Positions 8,385-17,319 of a DNA stretch of 54,848 bases are shown here, in pieces; position 1 is the stretch's first letter; every line of letters starts with the position of its first letter. Source of the DNA: Candidatus Fermentithermobacillaceae bacterium (GTDB taxonomy: Bacteria; Bacillota; Sulfobacillia; Fermentithermobacillales; Fermentithermobacillaceae). The position numbers were made by a program, and so were the translations under genes. A model generated the notes under the pieces. That model saw only the letters and a program-made list of their open reading frames with translations, made no database searches and had not been told where the DNA came from. The stretch spans positions 1 through 54,848 of the forward strand of contig DUUV01000099.1 in NCBI GenBank assembly GCA_012841375.1, in the 5' to 3' direction.

Positions 8385-8735
8385 ATGTCGCGGAGGGGAG
8401 CCGGGCGCACGTTACTTCTATTGGTTGTTGCCTTCATTGCGGAGCGAGTCACCTACGGGCTGCCGCCCAGCCTTTGGTTTACGGCAGTGTTTGCAGCCGT
8501 CTTTGCTTTCGATAATATAGACAGGTTGAAGAGCAGCGCGGACAGGCCCCTTTTTGTTGAGGATATCGTGCTGGGCCTCACCTTGTACGCCGGATTCGGC
8601 TACCTTTCGTCGCTCTTGGATGGGATCCTGTTCGCTTATACCGGCAAGAACGCGTCGCCTGCTATTCCGGCGGTAGTGCTTGCCCTGTTCGACAAGTTCT
8701 ACGCGGCTCCTAGTGTCTTTTCGCGAAGGAGGTAA
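8385..8735 (+). CDS. Small integral membrane protein, unknown
   Basis: Protein of 116 residues from ATG 8385 with GAGGGAAG 5-6 bases upstream; an in-frame GTG at 8358 overlapping the previous stop is the alternative. It has a basic N-terminus, hydrophobic segments around TLLLLVVAFIAERVTYGL and WFTAVFAAVFAF, and a further one near the C-terminus, then a basic tail (FSRRR). I do not recognise a family. It lies between the propeller protein and a CvpA-like protein, in an apparent envelope operon. Confidence 0.6.
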   Translation: MSRRGAGRTLLLLVVAFIAERVTYGLPPSLWFTAVFAAVFAFDNIDRLKSSADRPLFVEDIVLGLTLYAGFGYLSSLLDGILFAYTGKNASPAIPAVVLALFDKFYAAPSVFSRRR

Positions 8736-8755
8736 TCGCCACGAACTACGTAGAC

Positions 8756-9442
8756 GTGATCATCGGGGTCTTGCTTCTCCTGGCGTTCATACGTGGGTTT
8801 AGAACGGGGTTCTGGCGTTCTGTTTTCAACCTGGCGGGCACTCTGGCTGCCTTCTTGGGGGCGTACGCGTTGTCGGGCCCGACCGTGGACTTCTTGAACA
8901 AGCAGTGGGGTCTCTTTGAGAAGACTTCGGTTTGGTGGGAGCGGGTATTTGAGACTCTGCCGCCCCTCTTGGTTCCTTATAACCCGGCCACCTTCGACCA
9001 AGCATTTTCCTCAATCGGTGGGTCTCAATGGGGGCGACTCCTCCAGGGGGCCGTCAAGCAAAACCTTGTCGCCGTCGGGCCTCTGGCAAGTCCCAACCCT
9101 ACTTGGGCCGAGATGCTCGGTCTGGCCTTGACCCGCCTGTTCCTCTCAAGCATAGCCTTCTTGGTGCTCTTCTCCTTATTGCGCCTCGTTGCCGAGATGA
9201 TCGTCAGGAGCCTGGGATTCACGGCTCCCGATTCGTTGGTGGTGCGGTTCTTAGGAGGCCTGGTCGAGACCGGCCTTTCAGTCGTATGGCTGTCGCTCCT
9301 GGCGGGGGCTCTGTATCCTTTCCTGACCGCAGGCTTTCTGGGAGGTGCCAGAGAACAAGCGTCCAGCTCCTATCTCATGGCCCTCCTCACAACGGTCTAT
9401 CAGACCCTTTGGCCCGCGGTCATCGCCAGAGTCAAGCTGTAG
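8756..9442 (+). CDS. CvpA-family membrane protein
   Basis: CvpA-like protein with several transmembrane helices. The N-terminal VDVIIGVLLLLAFIRGFRTGF matches the family start pattern (M-N-x-x-D-hydrophobic-RGFRxG). GTG 8756 gives 228 residues but lies 23 bases after the strong AAGGAGG at 8726-8732. The codon with correct spacing is ACG at 8741, which would give an N-terminus (T/M)NYVDV like the family, so a non-canonical ACG start is plausible. Family members affect envelope or biofilm traits in other bacteria; the exact role is unknown. Confidence 0.75.
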   Translation: MIIGVLLLLAFIRGFRTGFWRSVFNLAGTLAAFLGAYALSGPTVDFLNKQWGLFEKTSVWWERVFETLPPLLVPYNPATFDQAFSSIGGSQWGRLLQGAVKQNLVAVGPLASPNPTWAEMLGLALTRLFLSSIAFLVLFSLLRLVAEMIVRSLGFTAPDSLVVRFLGGLVETGLSVVWLSLLAGALYPFLTAGFLGGAREQASSSYLMALLTTVYQTLWPAVIARVKL

Positions 9443-9458
9443 TGGGGGTGAGCCAGAC

Positions 9459-9677
9459 TTGCTGACCCTAGATCCCCCGCTCAGAGCGGGCGACATCGTC
9501 CAGATGAAGAAACCCCATGCGTGTGGAGGCGACATTTGGGCCGTCCTGATGGCCGGAGCGGACGTCAGGCTGAAGTGCAGGGACTGTGGCCGTGTGGTCC
9601 TCTTGGACAGGGTGAAATTCAACTCAAAGCTCAAGAAGAGGATTAGCCCGGCTCACGAGCGGCCGGTCACCAATTAA
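9459..9677 (+). CDS. DUF951 small zinc-ribbon-like protein
   Basis: Protein of 72 residues from TTG 9459 with GGGGGTG 8 bases upstream. It matches DUF951: LRAGDIVQMKKPHACGGDIWAVL, ADVRLKC, CRDCGRVVLLDR, ending with a basic tail. The three cysteines could hold a metal. The family commonly precedes rpsF in Bacillota, as it does here, and has no assigned function. Confidence 0.82.
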   Translation: MLTLDPPLRAGDIVQMKKPHACGGDIWAVLMAGADVRLKCRDCGRVVLLDRVKFNSKLKKRISPAHERPVTN

Positions 9678-9699
9678 TGGCAATCCGGGTTTCCGGTAC

Positions 9700-9729
9700 T
9701 TGTGGCCCGGAACCGCTTTAGACTATAAT
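9700..9729 (+). promoter_or_regulatory. Predicted sigma-A promoter for the rpsF operon
   Basis: A perfect -10 TATAAT (9724-9729) lies 18 bases after a weak -35 TTGTGG (9700-9705). The transcript would begin near 9736 and have an approximately 85-nt leader before rpsF. The -35 is poor, so the call rests mainly on the -10 and its position. Confidence 0.55.
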
Positions 9730-9749
9730 TGGCTGGCGCCGGTTGAGCG

Positions 9750-9768
9750 AAAGGGGCGACGCCCCTTT
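9750..9768 (+). promoter_or_regulatory. Leader hairpin upstream of rpsF
   Basis: AAAGGGGC (9750-9757) and GCCCCTTT (9761-9768) form a perfect 8-bp stem with a GAC triloop inside the rpsF leader. Many bacteria autoregulate rpsF mRNA through an S6:S18 binding structure in this position. I cannot show the CCG-containing bulge of that motif here, so the regulatory role is inference. Confidence 0.5.
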
Positions 9769-9822
9769 ACTCCCGCCCCTACCATATACGGGGCCACAAG
9801 TCCAAGGGAGGAGGATATTGTC

Positions 9823-10281
9823 TTGCGTAAATACGAGCTGTTGTTCATCACCCGCCCCGATTACGACGAAGAGAAGATTGCCTCAATTATCTCCAGGTAC
9901 CAGGAAGTCATCACCGGCGGTAATGGCACTGTACATTCCGCCGAGAAGTGGGGAAAACGGCGACTCGCTTACGAGATCAACGACATGCGGGAAGGGCTCT
10001 ACATCATGATGCTCTTCGACGCGGAACACCAAGTCGCAGCGGAACTCGACCGTCTCATGAAGATCGACCAGGAGATCGTCCGTCACATGATCTCCAGGCT
10101 AGACAATGTGAAGCGGAAGAAGAGGACTCCAAGGCAGCCTCTCAAGCGTGCCCCGGAGCCCCGCATAGAGTCTGGCCAGGCACAGACGGTCCGAGTCGTG
10201 AAAGAAGCTCCCGCAGAGAAAGGGCCGGAAGAGGGGCTTCCTGCCGAGAAGTCCGAAGGAGAACAAGGAGAACTGAAATAA
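9823..10281 (+). CDS. rpsF: Ribosomal protein bS6
   Basis: bS6, a small-subunit protein that pairs with bS18. The core MRKYELLFITRPDYDEEKI through the RLMKIDQEIVRHMISRLD region covers the usual 95 or so residues. The start is TTG 9823 because GGGAGGAGG lies 8 bases upstream and the mature N-terminus matches the family. The protein is 152 residues, so it carries an additional low-complexity tail of about 50 residues rich in K, E, P and R. The operon continues with ssb and rpsR. Confidence 0.95.
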   Translation: MRKYELLFITRPDYDEEKIASIISRYQEVITGGNGTVHSAEKWGKRRLAYEINDMREGLYIMMLFDAEHQVAAELDRLMKIDQEIVRHMISRLDNVKRKKRTPRQPLKRAPEPRIESGQAQTVRVVKEAPAEKGPEEGLPAEKSEGEQGELK

Positions 10282-10303
10282 GCGCCGTTTTGGAGGGAAG
10301 AGA

Positions 10304-10687
10304 GTGCTCAACCGCGTTGTTTTGATAGGGAGACTGACCAGGCAGCCCGAGCTAAGGATCACTCCCAACAGCACTTCCGTGACCACGGTGACTCTGGCTG
10401 TCGATAGAAGGGTCAATCAGGCCGGACAGAAAGAAGCCGACTTCATAGACGTCGTCTTGTTCGGCAAACTTGCCGAAGTTACGTGCAAGTACCTCGATAA
10501 GGGCAGGCTTGTGGCCGTAGAAGGCCGCATACAGACCCGCTCTTTTGAAACCAAAGAGGGACAAAGGAGAAAGGTGTTCGAGGTAGTGGCAGACAACATT
10601 CAATTCCTGTCGCCCAGGCCGAAGAAAGACGCCGTCGAGGAGACGTTCATAGATGATGTAGATTTCAGTGCCAATGAACCGCAGTAG
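10304..10687 (+). CDS. ssb: Single-stranded DNA-binding protein
   Basis: SSB of 127 residues from GTG. The OB-fold is clear: [37 protein letters not shown] and GRIQTRSFE. The usual C-terminal interaction tip (DDDxPF) that recruits repair and replication proteins is absent; the protein ends [13 protein letters not shown]. It sits between rpsF and rpsR, the standard location for the main Bacillota ssb, so it is likely the essential copy. Confidence 0.94.
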   Translation: MLNRVVLIGRLTRQPELRITPNSTSVTTVTLAVDRRVNQAGQKEADFIDVVLFGKLAEVTCKYLDKGRLVAVEGRIQTRSFETKEGQRRKVFEVVADNIQFLSPRPKKDAVEETFIDDVDFSANEPQ

Positions 10688-10728
10688 GAACCCTGTATTG
10701 CTTGGATAGATCGAAGGAGGGCTTTTCG

Positions 10729-10959
10729 TTGAGGCGAGAAGGTGGCCGAAAGGCTAAGAAGCGCGTCTGCGCGTTCTGCGTTGACGGCTTGTCGGATATC
10801 GACTATAAGGACGTCCCGCGCCTCCGCAGGTACATTACGGAAAGAGGCAAGATCCTGCCCAGGAGGATCACGGGAAACTGCGCCCATCACCAGCGTCTTT
10901 TGACCAAGTCGATCAAGAGAGCCAGAGTGATGGCCCTAATGCCGTTTACCATCGAGTAG
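10729..10959 (+). CDS. rpsR: Ribosomal protein bS18
   Basis: bS18 of 76 residues, from TTG 10729 with AAGGAGG 8 bases upstream. The family signature runs [40 protein letters not shown] and [11 protein letters not shown]. It retains the C..C and C-HH cysteine/histidine set of the zinc-binding version. Third gene of the rpsF operon. Confidence 0.96.
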   Translation: MRREGGRKAKKRVCAFCVDGLSDIDYKDVPRLRRYITERGKILPRRITGNCAHHQRLLTKSIKRARVMALMPFTIE

Positions 10960-10992
10960 GATTGACCGGATAGGTTCTATTTCTGTATCTCC

Positions 10993-11020
10993 GGCGGGGC
11001 TCCTTCGCGGTAGCCCCGCC
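10993..11020 (+). terminator. GC-rich hairpin after rpsR
   Basis: GGCGGGGCT (10993-11001) pairs perfectly with AGCCCCGCC (11012-11020) around a 10-nt loop. No strong T-tract follows, so it may attenuate or pause rather than fully terminate before the DUF2232 gene. Confidence 0.6.
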
Positions 11021-11053
11021 TTGACCACATAAGGTATTTTCTGAGGACATGAA

Positions 11054-12040
11054 GTGAGGTATGGCGCATTGACTACTCCGGCGAGACCCCTTGTAGAGAG
11101 CGCCCTTCTGGCTGCTTTAGGAGCGCTTTTCATACTGGTGGCTTTTTATGTGCCTCTCCTGGGGATGTTCGCCACGCTGATCTCTCCCCTCCCTACGGCA
11201 TTCGTGGTCATACGACACGGGGTCCGGTGGGGCGTTCTGTCCTCGTTCGTGACTCTTGCCGTCCTCTTTCCTTTCTTGAGCCCCATTACCGCCATCACCC
11301 TGATGACGGTCTACGGCACAATGGGGGTTGCCTTAGGGTACAGCGTCCGTAGAAGCCTCCCGGCAGAACGTACCATAGGGCTCATGACCGGCGCTTCCAT
11401 GGTTGGAGTCGCAGTCGACATGTTGGGCGCGTATCTGGTGACGGGCCTCACGCTCCCGCAGCTGGCGGAGCAGACAGCAAAGGTGTTCAACGAGGTTTTC
11501 GAAATAAGCCATAGGATCACTGGCGGCAATCCGGCGCTGGAGGGGATGATGCAGACGGTAACGCCGGAGATGATCATGAGGACTCTGCCGGCCGGTTTCT
11601 TGCTTGGATCCTTGTTCCTCGCGTGGGTGAATTACGAAGTCGTGAGGCGGGTCCTCCCCAGGTTCGGGTACACGGTAGAGCCTTTGAGACCTTTCTCAAG
11701 GTGGATCATGCCGGAAGCCACCGGACACGTGTGGCTCCTCGCCTTTGTCGGCTTGCAGCTCAGCCCATTTTACGCGGAGAAGCTCCCTTTTCTGGCGGTC
11801 GTGGTGGACAACGTGCTCCCCATGGCCATGCTGGTCCTCTTGCTGGACGCGGCTTCGGCCTTGTGCTTCTTCCTCCTCCGGTCGGGCTTCGCGGGAGGGG
11901 TGGCCGGTCTCTTTACGTCCATGGCCGTATTCATGGCACTGTCCTCTCCCCTCCTCGGGTTCGGCGTTCAGCTTTTTGGTATGATAGATGTGCTCTTTGA
12001 CCTACGGAGAGTCAGATATCCCGAACTCAGTGATATCTAG
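11054..12040 (+). CDS. yybS: DUF2232 (YybS-like) membrane protein
   Basis: Polytopic membrane protein of 328 residues from GTG with GAGGA upstream. About eight hydrophobic segments are visible, with the DUF2232 features: N-terminal LVESALLAALGALFILVAFYVPLLG, the PTAFVVIRHG motif, and the C-terminal FGVQLFGMIDVLFDLRR. Its place between rpsR and rplI matches yybS in Bacillus. The family resembles transporter membrane subunits, but no substrate is known. Confidence 0.85.
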   Translation: MRYGALTTPARPLVESALLAALGALFILVAFYVPLLGMFATLISPLPTAFVVIRHGVRWGVLSSFVTLAVLFPFLSPITAITLMTVYGTMGVALGYSVRRSLPAERTIGLMTGASMVGVAVDMLGAYLVTGLTLPQLAEQTAKVFNEVFEISHRITGGNPALEGMMQTVTPEMIMRTLPAGFLLGSLFLAWVNYEVVRRVLPRFGYTVEPLRPFSRWIMPEATGHVWLLAFVGLQLSPFYAEKLPFLAVVVDNVLPMAMLVLLLDAASALCFFLLRSGFAGGVAGLFTSMAVFMALSSPLLGFGVQLFGMIDVLFDLRRVRYPELSDI

Positions 12041-12087
12041 GCCTATCCAGCGACATAGGTTACCCATCTTCAGAGAGGAGGTCCGCT

Positions 12088-12540
12088 ATGGAGGTTATCC
12101 TCAGACAAGATGTTCCCGGCTTGGGCAAAAAGGGAGACAAGGTGAATGTGAAGGACGGGTATGCCCGCAACTACCTCTATCCCAGGAACTTAGCGATGCC
12201 TGTCACCAAGGGCACTCTCAGGGAACACGAGGCCCTTCAGGCCGCCAAGAAGGAGAAGGAAGAAAGGCTCCTTGCCGAGGCCACGAGGCAAGGCGAGAAG
12301 ATCGCCGGCAAGACCCTGGTGTTTACCGCCAAAGCGGGCCAAGGACGGATTTTCGGCTCGGTGACTCCTCAGGAAATCGCAGCCAAGATCCAGAAAAGCT
12401 ACAAAGTCCAGGTGGACAAGAGAAAAGTCCTGCTTGGCGAGAATCTCAAAGAATTGGGTACTCATGAGGTGGAGGTCCAGCTCCATCCGAAGGTCAAGGT
12501 AACGCTGAATGTTGAGATAAGAGCGGAGGAATCCAAGTAA
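12088..12540 (+). CDS. rplI: Ribosomal protein bL9
   Basis: bL9 of 150 residues, full length. The N-terminal rRNA-binding domain shows MEVILRQDVPGLGKKGDKVNVKDGYARNYL, followed by the long connecting helix and the C-terminal domain with GRIFGSVT. The ATG follows AGAGGAGG. Its stop codon directly abuts the start of lonC. Confidence 0.97.
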   Translation: MEVILRQDVPGLGKKGDKVNVKDGYARNYLYPRNLAMPVTKGTLREHEALQAAKKEKEERLLAEATRQGEKIAGKTLVFTAKAGQGRIFGSVTPQEIAAKIQKSYKVQVDKRKVLLGENLKELGTHEVEVQLHPKVKVTLNVEIRAEESK

Positions 12541-14457
12541 TTGGACCAGAGGCGTGAAATGGCCGGGAGACTTGAGGCCGAAGAGCTCCTAAAAAGGCAA
12601 GTCAGCGCAATGTTCGGCTTCCTGGCTTCGGTATACGGGGCAGAGAAACTCGTCTTGAAGGCGGGACGCTTGGACGCGCTGGCCGGTATGCGCTCAAAGG
12701 ACCTTTCCCAGCAGGTGGCGGCGCTTCAGAAAGTGGTTTTCGAAGATCCTACAATACAGCCGCCTGTGTCTGTCGAATCCATCCCCGGCATTCTGGAAGA
12801 ATGCCAGGAGGAGATAGCCGAAAGGATAGCCAGGCAGGGCATCGAGCAGGACATCGAGGAACGGGTCTCCAGGCGCATGCAGGAAAAGCACGACGAATAC
12901 ATCCAAGACATCCGTCGTGAGGTGCTTATGGAAGACGGGGATCCCGAGACCGAAGAGACCCGCAAGAAGTTGACCCGCCTTCTCAAGCTGGAGGAGCGTT
13001 CAATCGCAAGATCTGCCCTGTACTTCCTGAGGCCGAGACGGCTCTCGGACATCGTGGGGCAAGACAGGGCCATTCGGGCTCTTCTCTCCAAGCTGGCCAC
13101 GCCCTACCCCCAGCACGTAATCCTCTACGGACCCCCGGGAGTGGGCAAGACGTCCGCCGCCCGGCTGGTGCTGGAAGAGGCGCGAAAGCTGAGCTTCTCG
13201 CCCTTTGCCAAAGACGCGCCCTTTGTCGAGACAGATGGCGCCACCATGCGCTGGGACCCGAGGGAGATAACCAACCCTCTATTGGGTTCGGTCCATGACC
13301 CCATCTATCAGGGTGCCAAGCGGGACCTTGCCGAAATAGGGGTGCCTGAGCCCAAACTGGGACTTGTGACCGAGGCGACCGGTGGCATCTTGTTCATAGA
13401 CGAGATCGGTGAGATGGACCCGCTCCTTCAGAACAAACTGTTGAAGGTGCTTGAGGATAAGCGGGTGCTCTTTGATTCTTCATATTACGACCCGTCAGAC
13501 AAGCGCGTGCCGGCGTACGTCCGGCGGCTGTTCGAGAAGGGAGCCCCCGCCGATTTCATCTTGGTGGGCGCCACTACCAGAGATCCCGAGGAGATAAGCC
13601 CCGCGCTCAGGTCGCGGGCTGCCGAGGTCTTCTTTGACGCGCTCACGCCCGCCCACATCGCCACAATCGTGAAAGGGGCTGCCCGGAGGCTCAGGGCGAA
13701 GCTTACTCCCGGGGCGGTGGAGGTCATCACCGACTATACGATTGAAGGCAGAAAAGCCGTAGGACTTCTGGCCGACGCCTATGCCATGGCGCTTCACCGG
13801 CAGGGCGAGCTCCCCAAGAGAGGTTTCCTGGCGGTAGAGGCCGGAGACGTGAGAGACGCGATAGGCGCGGCAAGGCTTTCTCCCAACGTGACCTCCAAGG
13901 CCAGCGAACGCCTGGAGGTCGGGAAGGTGTTCGGGCTCGGAGTGGTCAGTTACCTAGGTTCCACGCTGGAGATTGAAGCAGTGGCGTTTGATGCCCGGGA
14001 GAAGGGAAAAGGCACCATCCGGATGAATGAGACGGCGGGCACCATGGTGAAAGATTCTCTGTTTAACGCCTCTGTCTCGCTGCGCAGAGAGTTCGGCATC
14101 GACCTTGCCGACAAGGACGTGCACGTGAACATAGTCGGAGGCGCGAAGGTTGACGGGCCGTCGGCCGGACTGGCTATCACTCTGGCGATTTTCTCGGCCG
14201 TGACGGGCATACCGGTCAGGCAGGACGTGGCCGTAACCGGAGAGATCTCTCTGGGAGGACAAGTCAAGGCCATCGGCGGAGTCTACGAGAAGATCTACGG
14301 AGCCAAGCAAGCGGGTATGAAGAGCGTCTTGATCCCTACTGAGAACTCCGGGGGCGTCGAGGAAGTCCGCGGCATTCAGGTAGGCTTTGTCTCGTCTCTC
14401 AGTGAGGCCCTGGATTTCGTGTGCCCTGACTGGCGGACAACGGTGAAGTCCGCTTAA
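12541..14457 (+). CDS. lonC: Spore-type Lon protease LonC
   Basis: ATP-dependent serine protease of 638 residues. Order: an alpha-helical, coiled-coil-rich N-terminal region (about 1-165), an AAA+ domain with Walker A GPPGVGKTSA and Walker B GILFIDEIGEMD, and a Lon proteolytic domain with the catalytic serine in DGPSAG and the lysine in GGVYEKIYGAK. The N-terminus lacks the LAN substrate domain of classical Lon and agrees with the LonC group found in spore formers. TTG 12541 starts immediately after the rplI stop with GGAGGA 10 bases upstream; ATG 12559 is the alternative. It lies between rplI and dnaB. LonC substrates are unknown. Confidence 0.9.
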   Translation: MDQRREMAGRLEAEELLKRQVSAMFGFLASVYGAEKLVLKAGRLDALAGMRSKDLSQQVAALQKVVFEDPTIQPPVSVESIPGILEECQEEIAERIARQGIEQDIEERVSRRMQEKHDEYIQDIRREVLMEDGDPETEETRKKLTRLLKLEERSIARSALYFLRPRRLSDIVGQDRAIRALLSKLATPYPQHVILYGPPGVGKTSAARLVLEEARKLSFSPFAKDAPFVETDGATMRWDPREITNPLLGSVHDPIYQGAKRDLAEIGVPEPKLGLVTEATGGILFIDEIGEMDPLLQNKLLKVLEDKRVLFDSSYYDPSDKRVPAYVRRLFEKGAPADFILVGATTRDPEEISPALRSRAAEVFFDALTPAHIATIVKGAARRLRAKLTPGAVEVITDYTIEGRKAVGLLADAYAMALHRQGELPKRGFLAVEAGDVRDAIGAARLSPNVTSKASERLEVGKVFGLGVVSYLGSTLEIEAVAFDAREKGKGTIRMNETAGTMVKDSLFNASVSLRREFGIDLADKDVHVNIVGGAKVDGPSAGLAITLAIFSAVTGIPVRQDVAVTGEISLGGQVKAIGGVYEKIYGAKQAGMKSVLIPTENSGGVEEVRGIQVGFVSSLSEALDFVCPDWRTTVKSA

Positions 14458-14473
14458 GGAAAAGGAGTTGCCT

Positions 14474-15796
14474 ATGCTGGAACAGTCAGAAAGGGTTCCC
14501 CCTCAGAATACGGAAGCCGAGGATTCGGTCCTTGGATCGATGCTCATTGAAAGAGAAGCGGTGCTCACAGCCCTGGAGATTTTGACGGCTGAGGACTTCT
14601 ACAAAGAGCAGAACCGGATCATCTTCAGGCGGATGGCCGAGATGGCCGAGGTGCCGGAAGCGGTGGACCTGGTGACTCTTTCTGATAAGCTGCGTTCTAC
14701 CGGGGAACTTGAGAGGATCGGAGGCATGGCCGAACTCGCCAGGCTCGCCAACTTCGTGCCGACGGCCGCAAATGTGGAGTACTATGCCCGCATCGTGGCC
14801 GAGAAGGCGATCCTAAGGAGGCTCATCGCAGCCGCTACCGAGATCGCCGCGACTGCCTATCGTGGCACCGATGAGGTAGACGAGCTTTTGGACAAGTCGG
14901 AAGAACTCATATTTCAGGTTGCCAGGCGCCGGAGCCGCCAGAGCTACGTGCAACTCAAGGACGTCCTTGTGGAGACCCTGGAAAAACTCGAGTATATGGC
15001 TTCTCACGGCGGTGAGACCGTAGGCATCCCCAGCGGTTTGGGCGACCTTGATAGGCTTACCTCGGGATTTCAGCCGTCGGACCTCATCATCTTGGCCGCC
15101 CGCCCGTCGGTCGGAAAGACGTCCCTGGGACTCAACATGGCGCGCAACGTGGCTCTCAAAGCCGATCTTCCCGTTGTCGTGTTCAGCCTCGAGATGTCAA
15201 AAGAGCAGGTAGCCCAGAGGCTCCTCTGTTCCGAGGCGGCGATATCCAGCCAGAAGTTGCGGAACGGATTTCTCGATGAGGAAGAGTGGCGCCGGCTTTC
15301 CAGTGCCCTCGGGAGGCTGGGAGAAGCCAAGATCTACATAGACGACACTCCCTCCATATCCGTCATGGAACTACGGACAAAGTGCCGGAGGCTACAGGCC
15401 GAGCATGGGCTGGGGATGGTCATCGTGGACTACATGCAGCTCATGAGGCCATCAAAAAAGGCGGAAAACCGGCAGCAAGAGATCTCGGAGATTTCCCGCT
15501 CCCTCAAAGGCATCGCCCGCGAGTTGAACGTGCCTGTCATCGCCCTCTCTCAGCTGTCAAGAGCAGTGGAGCAGCGGCAAAAGCAGATTCCCCAGCTCTC
15601 GGATCTGCGTGAGTCAGGCGCCATTGAGCAGGACGCGGACATCGTCATGTTCCTGTACTCAGACCCCGAGGATCCTGAAAACACAATCCAGCTCATAATA
15701 GCCAAGCAAAGGAACGGCCCCACAGGTTCGATTAGATTGTTCTTCTCCAGGGAAATATGCAGGTTTGAGGACCTCGACGTAGATCACACCGCTTGA
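14474..15796 (+). CDS. dnaB: Replicative DNA helicase DnaB
   Basis: Hexameric replicative helicase (called DnaC in Bacillus), 440 residues. The N-terminal domain starts VPPQNTEAEDSVLGSML, and the RecA-like C-terminal domain has Walker A ARPSVGKTS, Walker B MVIVDYMQLM and the conserved LSDLRESGAIEQDAD. ATG 14474 has AAGGAG at a 6-base gap; an in-frame TTG at 14468 is too close to the SD. No intein is present. It loads on the origin-proximal region as expected for this location. Confidence 0.97.
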   Translation: MLEQSERVPPQNTEAEDSVLGSMLIEREAVLTALEILTAEDFYKEQNRIIFRRMAEMAEVPEAVDLVTLSDKLRSTGELERIGGMAELARLANFVPTAANVEYYARIVAEKAILRRLIAAATEIAATAYRGTDEVDELLDKSEELIFQVARRRSRQSYVQLKDVLVETLEKLEYMASHGGETVGIPSGLGDLDRLTSGFQPSDLIILAARPSVGKTSLGLNMARNVALKADLPVVVFSLEMSKEQVAQRLLCSEAAISSQKLRNGFLDEEEWRRLSSALGRLGEAKIYIDDTPSISVMELRTKCRRLQAEHGLGMVIVDYMQLMRPSKKAENRQQEISEISRSLKGIARELNVPVIALSQLSRAVEQRQKQIPQLSDLRESGAIEQDADIVMFLYSDPEDPENTIQLIIAKQRNGPTGSIRLFFSREICRFEDLDVDHTA

Positions 15797-15809
15797 CGGA
15801 GGTGCCGCC

Positions 15810-17204
15810 ATGGCGAAGTGGGACGTAATCATCGTTGGGGCGGGCCCGGCCGGCATTTTCGCCGCCATCGAGTTGGTCAGGAAAGCCCCTGGGCTCTCTG
15901 TTCTCATGCTGGAGAAAGGACGCTCCTTGGAGGCCCGCAATTGCCCGCGGGAGAAGGGCCTGGGAGGATGCGTGAACTGCTCGCCGTGCTCGATCACTTC
16001 CGGATGGGGTGGGGCAGGCGCTTTCAGCGACGGCAAATTGACCCTGACCACACGGTTCGGGGGATTCTTGAACGAGTATCTGCAGGAAGGCGAGCTCAGG
16101 GAACTTATCGAGTACATGGACAGCATTTGGCTTGATTTCGGGGCCTCTTCCCGTCTGTTCGGCACCGACGAAGAAGCCATTCAAGGACTCGTCGCTCAAG
16201 CCGCAAGGGCGGGCTTGGACTTTGTACCTGCTAAGATAAGACACCTGGGCACCGATCATTGCCCGGACATACTCAGGAACATGCATTTGTTCCTGGATTC
16301 AAGAATCGAGATCCGTACTTCCGTGACGGTAGATAGGTTCACCTGCGAGAGCGGAAGGGTAACGGGAGTCGTCTTAAGCGACGGAAACGAAGAGAGAGCC
16401 GGGCTGGTGATCGCGGCCCCGGGCAGGGAAGGCGCCGAATGGTTTTCGGCCGAAGCCCGACGACTGGGACTGGAGACGGAGAACAATCCCGTTGACGTCG
16501 GAGTCCGTGTCGAGGTCCCTGCCGTGGTGGCCGACCCGGTCACCGAGAAGGTGTGGGAACCCAAGATCCACTACTATTCAAAATCTTTTGACGACCTTGT
16601 CAGGACGTTTTGCGTATGTCCCCACGGCGAAGTCGTCACCGAGAATACGGGCGGCGTCGTGACGGTCAACGGGCATTCGTGGAGCGAGAAGCGCACCGAG
16701 AACTCCAACTTCGCCATCTTGGTCTCAAAGACGTTCACGGAGCCGTTCAAAGAGCCGATAGCCTATGGAAAGTACATCGCCAGCCTGGCCAACATGCTGG
16801 GCGGCGGAGTGCTTGTACAGCGGTTGGGTGATCTGTGGGAAGGCCGTCGCTCCACCGCCAAGAGGCTCGCTAAGAGCATGGTTCGCCCCACCTTGAAGGA
16901 CGCGACGCCCGGCGACCTCACTCTGGTCCTTCCGTACAGGCACGTACGAAACATCCTTGAAATGCTGGAGGCATTGGATAAGATAATGCCCGGGATATGG
17001 TCTAGGAACACGCTCCTTTACGGCGTCGAGGTGAAGTTCTACTCGTCCAGGGTGAAGGTGGACTCCTTTATGGAGACAAAGATCTCGGGCTTGTTCGCGG
17101 TGGGCGATGGAGCAGGTGTGACGAGAAGCCTGGCCCAGGCCTCCGCCGCAGGCGTCAAGGCGGCAAGATCGGTCTTGGAGCGAGTCACAAGGTCCGGCAA
17201 GTGA
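15810..17204 (+). CDS. FAD-dependent dehydrogenase (COG2509 type)
   Basis: Predicted flavoprotein of 464 residues. The N-terminal dinucleotide fold is VIIVGAGPAGIFAAIEL, followed by a cysteine-rich segment (NCPREKGLGGCVNCSPCSITSGWGGAGAFSDGK) diagnostic of the COG2509 group, and a C-terminal GLFAVGDGAGVTRSLAQASAAG closing the FAD site. The substrate is not known. The gene is 13 bp after dnaB and may be read through from it. The ATG at 15810 has a GGAGGTG sequence upstream. Confidence 0.85.
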   Translation: MAKWDVIIVGAGPAGIFAAIELVRKAPGLSVLMLEKGRSLEARNCPREKGLGGCVNCSPCSITSGWGGAGAFSDGKLTLTTRFGGFLNEYLQEGELRELIEYMDSIWLDFGASSRLFGTDEEAIQGLVAQAARAGLDFVPAKIRHLGTDHCPDILRNMHLFLDSRIEIRTSVTVDRFTCESGRVTGVVLSDGNEERAGLVIAAPGREGAEWFSAEARRLGLETENNPVDVGVRVEVPAVVADPVTEKVWEPKIHYYSKSFDDLVRTFCVCPHGEVVTENTGGVVTVNGHSWSEKRTENSNFAILVSKTFTEPFKEPIAYGKYIASLANMLGGGVLVQRLGDLWEGRRSTAKRLAKSMVRPTLKDATPGDLTLVLPYRHVRNILEMLEALDKIMPGIWSRNTLLYGVEVKFYSSRVKVDSFMETKISGLFAVGDGAGVTRSLAQASAAGVKAARSVLERVTRSGK

Positions 17205-17279
17205 GCCCCCACGGCTCGCCGGTCGGCGCGGTTCCTTCCGGCGATTGCAGGATGCTTGCTCCGGTGGGCGCCAGACGGT

Positions 17280-17308
17280 TTGAACAGGTGTGTTAATTGT
17301 GCTAGTAT
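17280..17308 (+). promoter_or_regulatory. Predicted promoter for the tRNA cluster
   Basis: -35 TTGAAC (17280-17285), a 17-base spacer and -10 TAGTAT (17303-17308), with an extended -10 TG just before it. Transcription would start near 17315, about 110 bases before the first tRNA. Confidence 0.65.
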
Positions 17309-17319
17309 GATCTATTGGA

